Positions 1 to 7,802 of a stretch of DNA of 28,094 bases are shown piece by piece. Under the pieces are notes generated by a model. It ran no database searches, was not told where the DNA came from, and saw nothing but the letters and a program-made list of their open reading frames with translations. Source of the DNA: CAYMKE01 sp964345135 (GTDB taxonomy: Bacteria > Bacteroidota > Bacteroidia > Bacteroidales > JBBRXJ01); NCBI GenBank assembly GCA_964345135.1, contig CAYFQI010000007.1:1-28094 (forward strand), written 5' to 3'. The position numbers and the translations under genes were made by a program. The number at the start of each line of letters is the position of its first letter. Within the stretch, counting starts at the first letter, position 1.

Positions 1-74
1 GCACCTTATTCATTATATTTATTTTTTGAAAAAAAATAATTAATAGAAGTCCCCTAAAGTTAATAACATAGTAA

Positions 75-82
75 TAGGTTTG
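75..82 (+). promoter_or_regulatory. Candidate -7 box for the ispG operon
   Basis: TAGGTTTG fits the Bacteroidota -7 consensus TAnnTTTG. It lies 47 bases before the ATG chosen for ispG. No clear TTTG is seen about 19 bp upstream, so the call rests on the -7 box alone. The 5' edge (1-129) is AT-rich with no gene visible. Confidence 0.35.
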
Positions 83-129
83 AAAAATAGATTTTTAATC
101 AGTACTTGTCAATAACGTCAGAAAAAAAC

Positions 130-1971
130 ATGAGTCATACTATATATAGTTCATCTACTGTCAATATTGGTGGAATCCCAATGGGCGGGGTTCATCCGGT
201 GAGGGTGCAGTCTATGGCCAATGCCAACACGGCTGATACCTCTGCCGTGGTTGAACAGATCATTCGTATCCATGAGGCAGGAGCCGAGTATGTCCGAATG
301 ACTGTCAGGAACATTAAAGAGGCAGAAAACCTGGAAGAAATAAAAAACAGGGTACAAAGCCTGGGATATACAATCCCGTTGATAGCAGACGTGCATTTCA
401 ATCCGGAAATAGCATATAAAGCTGCTGAAATTGTAGATAAGGTGCGTATCAATCCCGGGAATTTTGCCGAAACAAAGAATTCATCCACCTCTTCCGGTGA
501 TCAACCCGTGCATATCAGGAAACTGTTTTTGCCATTGCTTACCATTTGCAAAATGCATGGCACGGCGTTGCGCCTGGGGACTAATCACGGGTCATTATCT
601 CCCCGGATCATTGATAAGTTTGGAAACACCCCCCGGGGCATGGTACGGTCCGTGATGGAATACTTGCAAATATGCATGGAAGAGAATTTTTATGATGTTG
701 TAGTTTCGTTGAAATCAAGTAATACACGTGCTATGCTACAGGCGAACCGGTTGATGGTAAAAACAATGATGGATAGTTGCATGTATTTTCCTGTGCACTT
801 GGGAGTTACCGAGGCCGGGACGGGACTGGAGGGGCGTGTTCGATCTGCCATTGGAACCGGTACGTTATTAAGCGAGGGAATAGGCGATACCATTAGGGTG
901 TCGCTAACAGAACCACCGGAAAACGAGATACCCTTTGCCAAAACCCTTACATCAATTTGTGCCCAACCATCCAAACGAATCAATACACCATTGCAACAAA
1001 ACGCATTGTTTGATCCGTTCAGCTTTCAAAAACGGGAGACCACAGCCGTGCTTATGATTGGCGGGAACAATTTTCCTGTCGTGGTGGCCGGGATGAACAT
1101 GTCTTCGCATCAAATTCGTCAACTGCAAGCCTCTGATTTGATGCCGGAATTTGTTTATTATCAACAGGCCGAAAACATACAGGGAGATGCCTCCCCATCC
1201 TGTATCATTCCATTGGAAGAATGGGAGCGGGCCGGGGCACAATTGCCATCCGGCACGTATCCTTTGATTGATGCACGGGACGATGCGTTGAAACGGTTTA
1301 AACATAACACCCCATATTTTATTGAACTGGATGAAAAAAGCCTGAATGATGAACAGGCCATGAACACCCTGCAACCGGTCGGTGATTATGCCTGGGTTGT
1401 ACACGTTCGTGAACAAAATATATCCTGTATTAAACAGGCCATGGATTGGTATTTTGCAAATAACATGCACCCCGTGATTTTCAGACTGGGCTTTATGAAT
1501 GAATTACTGGATGAATTCCTGGCCAGGGCTTCGTCTGTTTTTGGCAGTGTTTTACTCGACGGGATAGGCGACGGGATATGGATTGACAGCCTGGAAGGGA
1601 CAGACCCGGAATGGATTATGAATGTTACATTCAATATTTTACAATCATCCAGGGTGAGGATGACCCGGCCTGATTATATCTCGTGCCCCTCGTGTGGCAG
1701 GACATTGTTTGACATTCAGTCATCCGTGGAAAAAATAAAAAAAAGGACGGCTCATTTAAAAGGCATTAAAATTGCAGTAATGGGATGTATTGTAAACGGG
1801 CCCGGGGAAATGGCTGATGCAGATTATGGATACATTGGGGCATCAACCGGGAAAATTACTTTATTCAAAGGCAAAAAACCTGTCAAAAAAAACATACCAC
1901 AGGAACAAGCCATTGATGAACTGATCCACCTGATCAATGCATCGGGTGACTGGATTGAACCAGGGACGTGA
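130..1971 (+). CDS. ispG: 4-hydroxy-3-methylbut-2-enyl diphosphate synthase, long insert form (IspG/GcpE)
   Basis: Cytosolic [4Fe-4S] enzyme of the non-mevalonate (MEP) isoprenoid pathway. It converts 2-C-methyl-D-erythritol 2,4-cyclodiphosphate into HMBPP. The N-terminal TIM-barrel part (about residues 10-285) and the C-terminal Fe-S domain are separated by a long middle region. This is the large form known from Bacteroidota, Chlamydiae and plants (about 610 residues, against about 370 in E. coli). Cluster ligands are visible as CPSC (Cys519, Cys522) and GCIVNGPGE (Cys553). The start was placed at ATG 130; an in-frame TTG at 106 would add eight residues (first MSITSEKN) that do not look conserved. 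It heads a compact + strand operon with the cupin and hemW, 30 bases before the next gene. Length and all three cysteines indicate an intact gene. Confidence 0.97.
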   Translation: MSHTIYSSSTVNIGGIPMGGVHPVRVQSMANANTADTSAVVEQIIRIHEAGAEYVRMTVRNIKEAENLEEIKNRVQSLGYTIPLIADVHFNPEIAYKAAEIVDKVRINPGNFAETKNSSTSSGDQPVHIRKLFLPLLTICKMHGTALRLGTNHGSLSPRIIDKFGNTPRGMVRSVMEYLQICMEENFYDVVVSLKSSNTRAMLQANRLMVKTMMDSCMYFPVHLGVTEAGTGLEGRVRSAIGTGTLLSEGIGDTIRVSLTEPPENEIPFAKTLTSICAQPSKRINTPLQQNALFDPFSFQKRETTAVLMIGGNNFPVVVAGMNMSSHQIRQLQASDLMPEFVYYQQAENIQGDASPSCIIPLEEWERAGAQLPSGTYPLIDARDDALKRFKHNTPYFIELDEKSLNDEQAMNTLQPVGDYAWVVHVREQNISCIKQAMDWYFANNMHPVIFRLGFMNELLDEFLARASSVFGSVLLDGIGDGIWIDSLEGTDPEWIMNVTFNILQSSRVRMTRPDYISCPSCGRTLFDIQSSVEKIKKRTAHLKGIKIAVMGCIVNGPGEMADADYGYIGASTGKITLFKGKKPVKKNIPQEQAIDELIHLINASGDWIEPGT

Positions 1972-2001
1972 AAAACATAATAAATTTATAAAACAAACAA
2001 T

Positions 2002-2508
2002 ATGAATCAGACAGCAGCTTATTGGATCGGGGAATTAGGCCTTCAGCCGCATCGTGAAGGAGGATATTTCACGGAAAATTATCGTGCTAAAGAACTGATC
2101 CCCAAAGAATCCCTTCCTGAACGATACGATGGTGACAGGCACTTTGCAAGTAGTATATATTTTTTATTACAGGAATATGATTTTTCAGCATTTCATAAAT
2201 TAAAATCCGATGAAATATGGCATTTTTATGCTGGGGCGCCATTGAATATTTATCTTTTTAACAGCCAGGGCGAGCTGCAAACCATTACACTGGGTAATAA
2301 TATTGCAAAAGGCGAAATAGCACAGGTGCTTATCCCGTACAACCATTGGTTTGCTGCTGAACTTACACGCAAAGACAGTTATTGCCTGGCCGGGTGTACA
2401 GCATCGCCTGCTTTTGAATATGTTGACTTCGAGTTGGGAGATAAGAAACAACTGACCAAGCTGTACCCCGGCTATGCCCGGTTTATTGAAAAACTCACCA
2501 GGGAATAA
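2002..2508 (+). CDS. Cupin_5 (DUF985) family protein
   Basis: A 168-residue single-domain protein of the DUF985/cupin_5 family. Family hallmarks seen are the N-terminal stretch WIGELGLQPHREGGYFTENY, the core SSIYFLLQEYDFSAFHKLKS, EIWHFYAGAPL, and the late YCLAGCTASPAFEYVDFELG before a short C-terminus. The length is full for the family. These proteins have the double-stranded beta-helix fold; a catalytic role has not been settled, and some relatives are thought to bind sugar nucleotides or act as epimerase-like proteins. I assign no substrate. It lies 30 bases after ispG and 8 bases before hemW on the same strand, so it is probably co-transcribed, but nothing in the sequence ties it to either pathway. 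No signal peptide is seen, so it should be cytosolic. Confidence 0.88.
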   Translation: MNQTAAYWIGELGLQPHREGGYFTENYRAKELIPKESLPERYDGDRHFASSIYFLLQEYDFSAFHKLKSDEIWHFYAGAPLNIYLFNSQGELQTITLGNNIAKGEIAQVLIPYNHWFAAELTRKDSYCLAGCTASPAFEYVDFELGDKKQLTKLYPGYARFIEKLTRE

Positions 2509-2516
2509 AGCAGGCT

Positions 2517-3644
2517 TTGGCAGGTATTTATATACATATCCCGTATTGTAAACAGGTCTGCTATTACTGCGATTTTCATTTTTCTACTTCATTAAAGGAC
2601 AAGAGCCGAATGGCCAGGGCCATCCTGAAAGAAGCCGGGATGCAAAAAAATTACTTACGCGGGCAGTCTGTTAACACCATTTATTTTGGTGGCGGCACAC
2701 CTTCTGTGCTTGATCCTGACGAGGTACAATCACTACTTGATGCCGTGGTGAAATATTACACGGTAATAGCAACCCCGGAGATCACGTTTGAAGCCAATCC
2801 TGATGATCTGAATGCGAAATATTTGAGCGATCTTAAATCCATGGGCATCAATCGTCTGAGCATCGGTATCCAGTCGTTCCACGATAAAATCCTGCAATGG
2901 CTGAACCGTCGGCACGAGGCCAAACAGTCGTACCAATGCATTGATTTGGCACGAAAAGCAGGGTTTGATAACATCAACATTGACCTGATCTATGGCATTC
3001 CCGGCATGACATCTAAAGAATGGGATCACCAGCTCGATGAAGTATTTGCAATGAATATCCAACACCTGTCTGCTTACATGCTGGGTATTGAACCCAAAAC
3101 CGTGCTTGATTATTACCTGCGAAAGCAACGATTCCAGCCTGTTGATGACGTCACCTGCATTGAACAACACCAGGTACTGCTAGACAAAACCCGTCAGCAC
3201 GGGTTCATTCCTTATGAAATATCGAATTTTGCACCCGGGGGGGCGTTCTCGCTACACAACACCGGGTATTGGAGAGGAGCCATTTACTTAGGGCTAGGGC
3301 CATCGGCACATTCTTATAACCGTGCCACGAGGCAATGGAACATTGCTTTCAATAAAAAATACATGGAAGCCATAGAACAGAATAGGATTCCCTGTACCGT
3401 GGAAACAATAGACACCAAGACAGCATACAATGATTATGTCTTAACCAATATCCGAACCATTTGGGGGCTTGACCCTGCTTATGTATGCGACATGTTTGGC
3501 GCACCATACTATGCATATATGCTGGATGCCCTTGCCGGTTACATGAAGACAGGAAACGTGGTATGCAAAAACGGCACCTACATCCTTTCAGACCAGGGCC
3601 GGTGTATTGTCAATACAGTAGCAGGGGATTTGTTCGTGGGGTGA
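2517..3644 (+). CDS. hemW: Radical SAM heme chaperone HemW
   Basis: A HemN-like radical SAM protein of the HemW class, which binds and delivers heme rather than oxidising coproporphyrinogen III. The [4Fe-4S] motif is C11-x3-C15-x2-C18 (HIPYCKQVCYYCDFHF), followed by YFGGGTPS (SAM-binding GGE-like motif) and the conserved FEANPDD and RLSIGIQSF blocks. Its 375 residues are typical of HemW and shorter than true HemN (about 450). The start is a TTG: no in-frame ATG or GTG lies upstream before a stop, and the next ATG (residue 32) would remove the cluster cysteines. The first residues MAGIYIHIP match the usual HemW N-terminus exactly, supporting this start. It begins 8 bases after the cupin stop, consistent with translational coupling. 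Many homologues are misannotated as coproporphyrinogen III oxidase. Confidence 0.94.
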   Translation: MAGIYIHIPYCKQVCYYCDFHFSTSLKDKSRMARAILKEAGMQKNYLRGQSVNTIYFGGGTPSVLDPDEVQSLLDAVVKYYTVIATPEITFEANPDDLNAKYLSDLKSMGINRLSIGIQSFHDKILQWLNRRHEAKQSYQCIDLARKAGFDNINIDLIYGIPGMTSKEWDHQLDEVFAMNIQHLSAYMLGIEPKTVLDYYLRKQRFQPVDDVTCIEQHQVLLDKTRQHGFIPYEISNFAPGGAFSLHNTGYWRGAIYLGLGPSAHSYNRATRQWNIAFNKKYMEAIEQNRIPCTVETIDTKTAYNDYVLTNIRTIWGLDPAYVCDMFGAPYYAYMLDALAGYMKTGNVVCKNGTYILSDQGRCIVNTVAGDLFVG

Positions 3645-3698
3645 GATCAGTTGCTGTTTTACGCTCCCCTGGCTATTTTTCAGATTTAGCATGAGGGG

Positions 3699-3734
3699 TT
3701 TAAACGTTTTAAACGTTTTAAACGTTTTAAACGT
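3699..3734. repeat. Four perfect tandem copies of the 9-mer TTTAAACGT
   Basis: Read directly from the sequence: TTTAAACGT occurs four times head to tail with no mismatch, beginning 55 bases after the hemW stop. Each unit contains the self-complementary cores TTTAAA and, across the junctions, AAACGTTT, so the array is nearly palindromic at every step. The unit length (9 bp) is close to one helical turn. It could be a slippage-prone simple repeat, a binding array or part of a transcription end signal; the sequence alone does not decide. Confidence 0.9.
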
Positions 3735-3781
3735 ATGTGGTTTTGTTATGAACCCAAATTTAGGTTAATGCTTACCATTAT

Positions 3782-3863
3782 CTTTGCACATCTGCTTCGT
3801 TGCTAAGCCCTTTGAAATAGAATACTATGTCTGCGGGCTTAGGCGCCTTGTATCTGCACAAAG
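3782..3863. repeat. Imperfect inverted repeat of about 29-base arms
   Basis: The left arm (3782-3810) begins CTTTG and ends CTAAGCCC. The right arm (3835-3863) begins GGGCTTAG and ends CAAAG. The inner 8 bp and the outer 5 bp are exact complements; the middle of the arms pairs poorly. The 24-base centre is AT-rich. It could fold as a long weak hairpin, or be the relic of a small palindromic element. No target-site duplication or transposase is evident. Confidence 0.45.
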
Positions 3864-3889
3864 CTAATAGCATGAATTTTCCGGGTTAA

Positions 3890-4000
3890 ATCAGTAAAAA
3901 AAATGAGACTAAAATAAGTAAGGGAGATATTATCGTTGATTCAAATCCAAATTTTCCATTGCCTAATGGAAACTATAAGATTAAAGGAAAATACAAGTAG
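3890..4000 (+). pseudogene. Orphan C-terminal-like reading frame (possible gene relic)
   Basis: An open frame from just after a TAA (3887-3889) to a TAG (3998-4000) reads as a protein-like C-terminus, with GDIIVDSNPNFPLPNGNYK near its end. It has no in-frame ATG. The amino-acid composition (Asp-Ser-Asn-Pro, Leu-Pro-Asn-Gly-Asn-Tyr) looks more like a real protein tail than chance AT-rich translation. It may be the remnant of a gene destroyed by deletion; I cannot name the family. A longer + frame overlapping it and mnmD is treated as spurious. Confidence 0.2.
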
Positions 4001-4057
4001 AGGACAATGTAATACAATAAATATAATTCCGGCTGAATTTCAAAAACATGAAAACGT

Positions 4058-4071
4058 TAGCCTGACGGCTA
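4058..4071 (-). terminator. Small hairpin downstream of mnmD
   Basis: TAGCC-TGAC-GGCTA forms a perfect 5-bp stem with a 4-base loop, 23 bases past the mnmD stop. On the minus strand it is followed by ACGTTTTCATGTTTTTG, which is T-rich but broken. The stem is short, so this is only a weak candidate. Confidence 0.25.
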
Positions 4072-4094
4072 TGAAGGCCTGCACTACGGCTGCT

Positions 4095-4772
4095 TCATTC
4101 TGTCTTCCGTGCCCTTATCATTTCCCTTTTACCAGGCGGGCCGGGCAGTTTTTCTACATGAAAACCGGTGGCTTGCAGCCTTCGTTTAACAATGCCTTTC
4201 GTGCTGTATGTTACCAGGATACCTTCTGTATTTAGGTGTCTATATAAACGGTCAAAAACAGGTTGTTCCCATAGGTCCGGTTGAACACCCGGGGCAAATG
4301 CATCAAAATAAATGATATCAATTCCCGTGTCAATGGTGCAGTCTTTCATGTCTCCCTGTATTTTTTTGAACACAAAATGATTGCCTAAAGATACCTGTTT
4401 ATTCCACCCGGCCCGATGCATGTGTTCAAATTCTTCCTTTCCTGAGTTTAACAAGGCAGGATAATTCAGTTGTTGAATAACATGAAATGCCACGGGATAT
4501 TTTTCAATGGTTTCGTAATGAATGGATTGTCTTGTCTTTTGAGATTCAAGGAAGGTTAACAACATATTCAGCCCGGTTCCAAACCCGGTTTCCAGTATTT
4601 TTATCACGGGTTTTTTAAATGGCTGCAACCCGTTTTTTATAAAGATATGTAAGGATTCTGCAATGGCCCCGTGGACAGAATGATAATGCTCATTGAGCCC
4701 GGGGACATACAAGCTGTGTGAACCATCCCTTGTTAGAATGATTTCATTTCTATCTTGTTTTTTACTGTTCAT
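4095..4772 (-). CDS. mnmD: tRNA (5-methylaminomethyl-2-thiouridine)(34)-methyltransferase MnmD
   Basis: Cytosolic SAM-dependent methyltransferase (225 residues) for the last step of mnm5s2U formation at the wobble position of tRNAs. It corresponds to the N-terminal MnmC2 domain of E. coli MnmC without the FAD-dependent oxidase domain, the usual state in Bacteroidota. The SAM-binding motif is LETGFGTGLN (residues 60-69). The family block IIYFDAFAPGVQPDLW lies near residues 153-168, with Asp157 in the catalytic region, and the C-terminus ends with the usual LPGPPGKREMIRA. The missing oxidase implies that the nm5 substrate comes directly from MnmEG or that another enzyme performs the first step. 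It is divergent from the TPR-phosphatase gene, sharing a 44-base spacer, and is transcribed alone. Confidence 0.92.
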   Translation of the reverse strand: MNSKKQDRNEIILTRDGSHSLYVPGLNEHYHSVHGAIAESLHIFIKNGLQPFKKPVIKILETGFGTGLNMLLTFLESQKTRQSIHYETIEKYPVAFHVIQQLNYPALLNSGKEEFEHMHRAGWNKQVSLGNHFVFKKIQGDMKDCTIDTGIDIIYFDAFAPGVQPDLWEQPVFDRLYRHLNTEGILVTYSTKGIVKRRLQATGFHVEKLPGPPGKREMIRARKTE

Positions 4773-4794
4773 AAAAATGTTTATATTTATGCAT

Positions 4795-4802
4795 CAAATA
4801 TA
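4795..4802 (-). promoter_or_regulatory. Candidate -7 box for mnmD
   Basis: On the minus strand this reads TATATTTG, a full match to TAnnTTTG. It lies 22 bases before the mnmD ATG. No good -33 TTTG is found at 19-20 bp spacing. It sits in the 44-base space shared with the divergent TPR-phosphatase gene. Confidence 0.4.
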
Positions 4803-4816
4803 TTATATTTAATTTT

Positions 4817-7141
4817 ATGATGATCAACAATCTTAATAATTTGAAGAAAAAAATACTTGCATTATGTCATATTCATGCATGTTTTCCTGTAGTATGTTTT
4901 TTCTTTTTTTTCCAGATTTCATTATGTCCGTTGACTGCTCAGGAATCAGCCAATGACAAAACACCAGGAGACAGCATACTTACTTCCCGGGTTGAACAAA
5001 TAAAGATTTACCTTGATTCTGCTAAATATTATGATACAAGACTGTCGGATAAAGCCATTGAATATGCCGAAAAAGCACTGCATTCAAGCCTGTTGGCAGG
5101 TATTCCCGAGTACCAGGCAGATGCTTATTTTTACAAGGGATTTGCCTGGTATCAAAAAAATGATTACAATGCTGCACTTGATTTTTTCAATCATGCATTG
5201 CAGCTTCGCAAACAATTGAATGACACGTTAGGAGTAGCTTCTGCATTAAACAGGATTGGCAATGCATATCAATTGGATGGAAATTATAAGAAGGCACTTC
5301 AGTCATATCAAAATGCATTGTATTTCATTAAAGAGACCCGGCATCATCGTGAGATAGCACGTGCGTACACGAATCTCGGGAGCGTGTATCAGCTTTTTGG
5401 AGATTATAAAAAAGCCATTCATTATCATTTGAAATCTCTTAATATTTATGACAAAAAATCCGATGAAGAAGGGAAAGCCTGGTCATACCTTAACATTGGG
5501 AGGCTGTTTAAAAAAATGGGTGAATATGAAAAAGCACTTGAATATGTTAACCGGTCCCTTAGCATTTATGAGACCATTGCCAGGGAAAAAGGGATCAAAA
5601 CAGGCATTACATTATGTCTGAAAGAAAAAGGAAGCATTTTTTATAACTTGGGTGATTTTGATAAAGCATTGAATTATAGCTTTCAAACATTGGAGATAAA
5701 TAAAAATACCGGCAATTTGTATGGGGTTGCGAATGCTTACGCCAACATGGGAACGATTTTTTACGGGATGAAAAAATACGACCGATCCCTCGAATATTTT
5801 GAAAATGCTTTGAAGATCAAAAAGGACTTGGATGATAACACGGGAATGCCTTCTGTTTTAAGGTATATAGGAAAATTGTATCAACAAAAAAATCAACTGC
5901 AGACAGCCCTCGGGTATTTGAAAAAGAGCTTGCAACTCGCCAGGGAGCAAAACTTGCAGGATGAGATACGGAACAATTATAAAGTGCTGTCCGAGATCAC
6001 GGAATTATTGGGGCAGTACCATACCTCTCTTGATTATTATAAACAATACTCTGAACTGAAAGACAGCCTGAATGTCAAAGAGATCACCCAGCTCGAAATG
6101 CAATACGAGTTTGACAAATCACAACGCCAGTTAGAATTTGAAAAAGAGCAGGAAGAAGCAAAGCTGGGCAGGCAAAAAATCATTTCCAATGCGTTCGTGG
6201 CCGGGTTTATATTAATGCTTCTGTTGGCATACCTGATATACCGGAACTATAAAAGAAAACAGGAGACCAATCGCCAGCTTGCAGAACAAAATGAAAAGAT
6301 AAAACAGAAGAACAAAGAGATACAGGAACAACGAAACCTGGCAACCGAGCAGCGGGACCAGATCAGCAAACAAAAAGAATTCATCACGGAAAGCATTCAT
6401 TATGCAAGTAAAATTCAGAACGCAGTGTTGCCCCAGGAAAAATACATTCAGGATGTATTGCCCGGCCATTTTATCTTATTTAAACCCCGTGATATCGTGA
6501 GTGGTGATTTTTACTGGATATCTAAAAATGATACCAAAGTGGTTTTTGCAGTGGCTGATTGTACAGGCCATGGTGTGCCTGGTGCATTTATGAGTATGCT
6601 GGGAGTTTCATTTTTAAATGAGATTGTAAATAAAAACAACATTGATAAAGCCAATGAAATACTTTCTCTCCTCCGCAAAAATATAGTCGGGGCTTTGCAC
6701 ATGGATGAACATGACACCAGGCCTAAAGACGGGATGGATATAGCATTGTGCATTCTTGATACCACGACAAGACAATTGCAATTCAGCGGGGCCCACAATC
6801 CTCTTTATATCGTGAGAAATGGCGAACTTATTGAAACAAAAGGAGACAGGATGCCCATAGGAATCCATCTTAAGATCAACAACAGGCCTTTTACTAATCA
6901 TTCCTTAACAGTAAAACCGGGAGACCGCTTGTATTTATGTACAGATGGCTTTACAGATCAAAAAGGAGGAGAGGCAAATGAAAAATATAAAAAAAGCAGA
7001 CTGAAACAAAAATTGATTGACATAAAACATTTGCCTATAACCGGGCAATACCATGAACTACTTAGCGAATTTGAAAAATGGAAAGGTGAACAGCGTCAAA
7101 TTGATGACATGCTGATGATGGGAGTAGAAATTGATATTTGA
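4817..7141 (+). CDS. TPR sensor with membrane helix and cytosolic PP2C/SpoIIE-type phosphatase
   Basis: A 774-residue signalling protein. It has an N-terminal hydrophobic export signal (about residues 15-42, likely cleaved near LTAQ), then a TPR solenoid (about 50-410) with repeats such as AYTNLGSVYQLFGDYKKAI. A transmembrane helix (about 456-477) and a charged coiled coil (about 478-530) follow, ending in a PP2C-like serine phosphatase domain of the SpoIIE/RsbU class (about 530-774). Metal-binding and active-site motifs are intact: VSGDFYW, VADCTGHGVPGAFMS, DGMDIALC, LCTDGFTDQ and QIDDMLMMG. The predicted topology puts the TPRs in the periplasm and the phosphatase in the cytosol. Such proteins are abundant in Bacteroidota and are thought to act in partner-switching regulation, but no anti-sigma kinase or STAS partner lies in this window. 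The input signal is unknown. Confidence 0.9.
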   Translation: MMINNLNNLKKKILALCHIHACFPVVCFFFFFQISLCPLTAQESANDKTPGDSILTSRVEQIKIYLDSAKYYDTRLSDKAIEYAEKALHSSLLAGIPEYQADAYFYKGFAWYQKNDYNAALDFFNHALQLRKQLNDTLGVASALNRIGNAYQLDGNYKKALQSYQNALYFIKETRHHREIARAYTNLGSVYQLFGDYKKAIHYHLKSLNIYDKKSDEEGKAWSYLNIGRLFKKMGEYEKALEYVNRSLSIYETIAREKGIKTGITLCLKEKGSIFYNLGDFDKALNYSFQTLEINKNTGNLYGVANAYANMGTIFYGMKKYDRSLEYFENALKIKKDLDDNTGMPSVLRYIGKLYQQKNQLQTALGYLKKSLQLAREQNLQDEIRNNYKVLSEITELLGQYHTSLDYYKQYSELKDSLNVKEITQLEMQYEFDKSQRQLEFEKEQEEAKLGRQKIISNAFVAGFILMLLLAYLIYRNYKRKQETNRQLAEQNEKIKQKNKEIQEQRNLATEQRDQISKQKEFITESIHYASKIQNAVLPQEKYIQDVLPGHFILFKPRDIVSGDFYWISKNDTKVVFAVADCTGHGVPGAFMSMLGVSFLNEIVNKNNIDKANEILSLLRKNIVGALHMDEHDTRPKDGMDIALCILDTTTRQLQFSGAHNPLYIVRNGELIETKGDRMPIGIHLKINNRPFTNHSLTVKPGDRLYLCTDGFTDQKGGEANEKYKKSRLKQKLIDIKHLPITGQYHELLSEFEKWKGEQRQIDDMLMMGVEIDI

Positions 7142-7243
7142 TATAATGAAGTAATTTTCTATTATTTACAATGTTTTATCATCCAAAGCAACAAATTAAT
7201 AAAATGTGCTACGAAAAATTAAGTCTGTTTAAAAAAAAATATA

Positions 7244-7251
7244 TATCTTTG
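7244..7251 (+). promoter_or_regulatory. Candidate -7 box for greA-HIT
   Basis: TATCTTTG fits TAnnTTTG and lies 76 bases before the greA ATG, within the 186-base spacer after the phosphatase gene. The expected -33 TTTG is not present at 19-20 bp; a CTG at 7225-7227 is the nearest weak match. Confidence 0.4.
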
Positions 7252-7327
7252 TATTATTAAAAAGGATTTCAATATAATAGATCAATTGGAATTCTTTTTT
7301 TTTTGTATAAATTCAAAATTCTTTAAT

Positions 7328-7792
7328 ATGGGTTATATTACAAAAGAGGGTCTTGCTAAATTGAAAAAAGAGCTTGATCATTTAACCAAAATAGAACGGC
7401 CGTCAATCTCTAAACAAATTGCTGAGGCAAGGGATAAGGGCGATTTATCAGAAAATGCTGAATATGATTCTGCTAAAGAGGCCCAGGGAATGCTCGAGAT
7501 GAGAATATCCAGGTTGCAAGATGCCATTGCCAACAGTAAAATCATTGACGAGTCAAAAATAGACACGTCAAAAGTGCAGATATTGACAAAGGTGAAGATT
7601 AAGAATACCAAAACCAATAAAGTATTTAATTATACCATTGTTCCTGAAAAAGAATCGAACCTGAAAGAAGGGAAGATAGCTATTGACACGCCCATTGCAA
7701 AAGCAATATTAGGCAAAAAGCCAGGCGAGAATGTCGAAGCAAATGTACCGTCGGGTACGATTTCATTTGAGATTTTAGAAATATCAATTTAA
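7328..7792 (+). CDS. greA: Transcription elongation factor GreA
   Basis: A 154-residue cytosolic factor that enters the RNA polymerase secondary channel and stimulates cleavage of backtracked transcripts. The N-terminal coiled coil carries the acidic tip GDLSENAEYDSAKEAQ, whose Asp and Glu residues are the functional ones in the family. The C-terminal FKBP-like globular domain ends with GKKPGENVEANVPSGTISFE. The start was placed at the ATG giving MGYITKEGLAKLKKEL, the normal GreA N-terminus; an in-frame TTG at 7286 would add 14 Phe- and Asn-rich residues that are not family-like. It is 10 bases before the HIT gene, and the greA-HIT pairing is common in Bacteroidota. Confidence 0.96.
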   Translation: MGYITKEGLAKLKKELDHLTKIERPSISKQIAEARDKGDLSENAEYDSAKEAQGMLEMRISRLQDAIANSKIIDESKIDTSKVQILTKVKIKNTKTNKVFNYTIVPEKESNLKEGKIAIDTPIAKAILGKKPGENVEANVPSGTISFEILEISI

Positions 7793-7802
7793 AAACAAGC
7801 TT

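Larger units (their letters stand above)
3645..4094. other. 450-bp gene-poor gap between hemW and mnmD
   Basis: This is the only stretch over 300 bases without a recognised gene. It holds, in order, a four-copy 9-bp tandem repeat (3699-3734), an imperfect inverted repeat (3782-3863), a short orphan reading frame (3890-4000) and a small hairpin (4058-4071). No tRNA, rRNA or transposase fragment was recognised. The gap lies between the 3' ends of two convergent genes (hemW + and mnmD -), a place where terminators and relics often accumulate. Confidence 0.6.

Noticed and set aside
3699..3734. Possible CRISPR array
   Set aside because: The repeats are 9 bp and contiguous, with no spacers, and no cas genes are present.
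3936..4235. A 99-codon + strand frame overlapping the end of mnmD
   Set aside because: Its second half is the antisense of the well-supported mnmD, its composition is not protein-like there, and it has no recognised family. Only the separate short frame at 3890-4000 looked protein-like.
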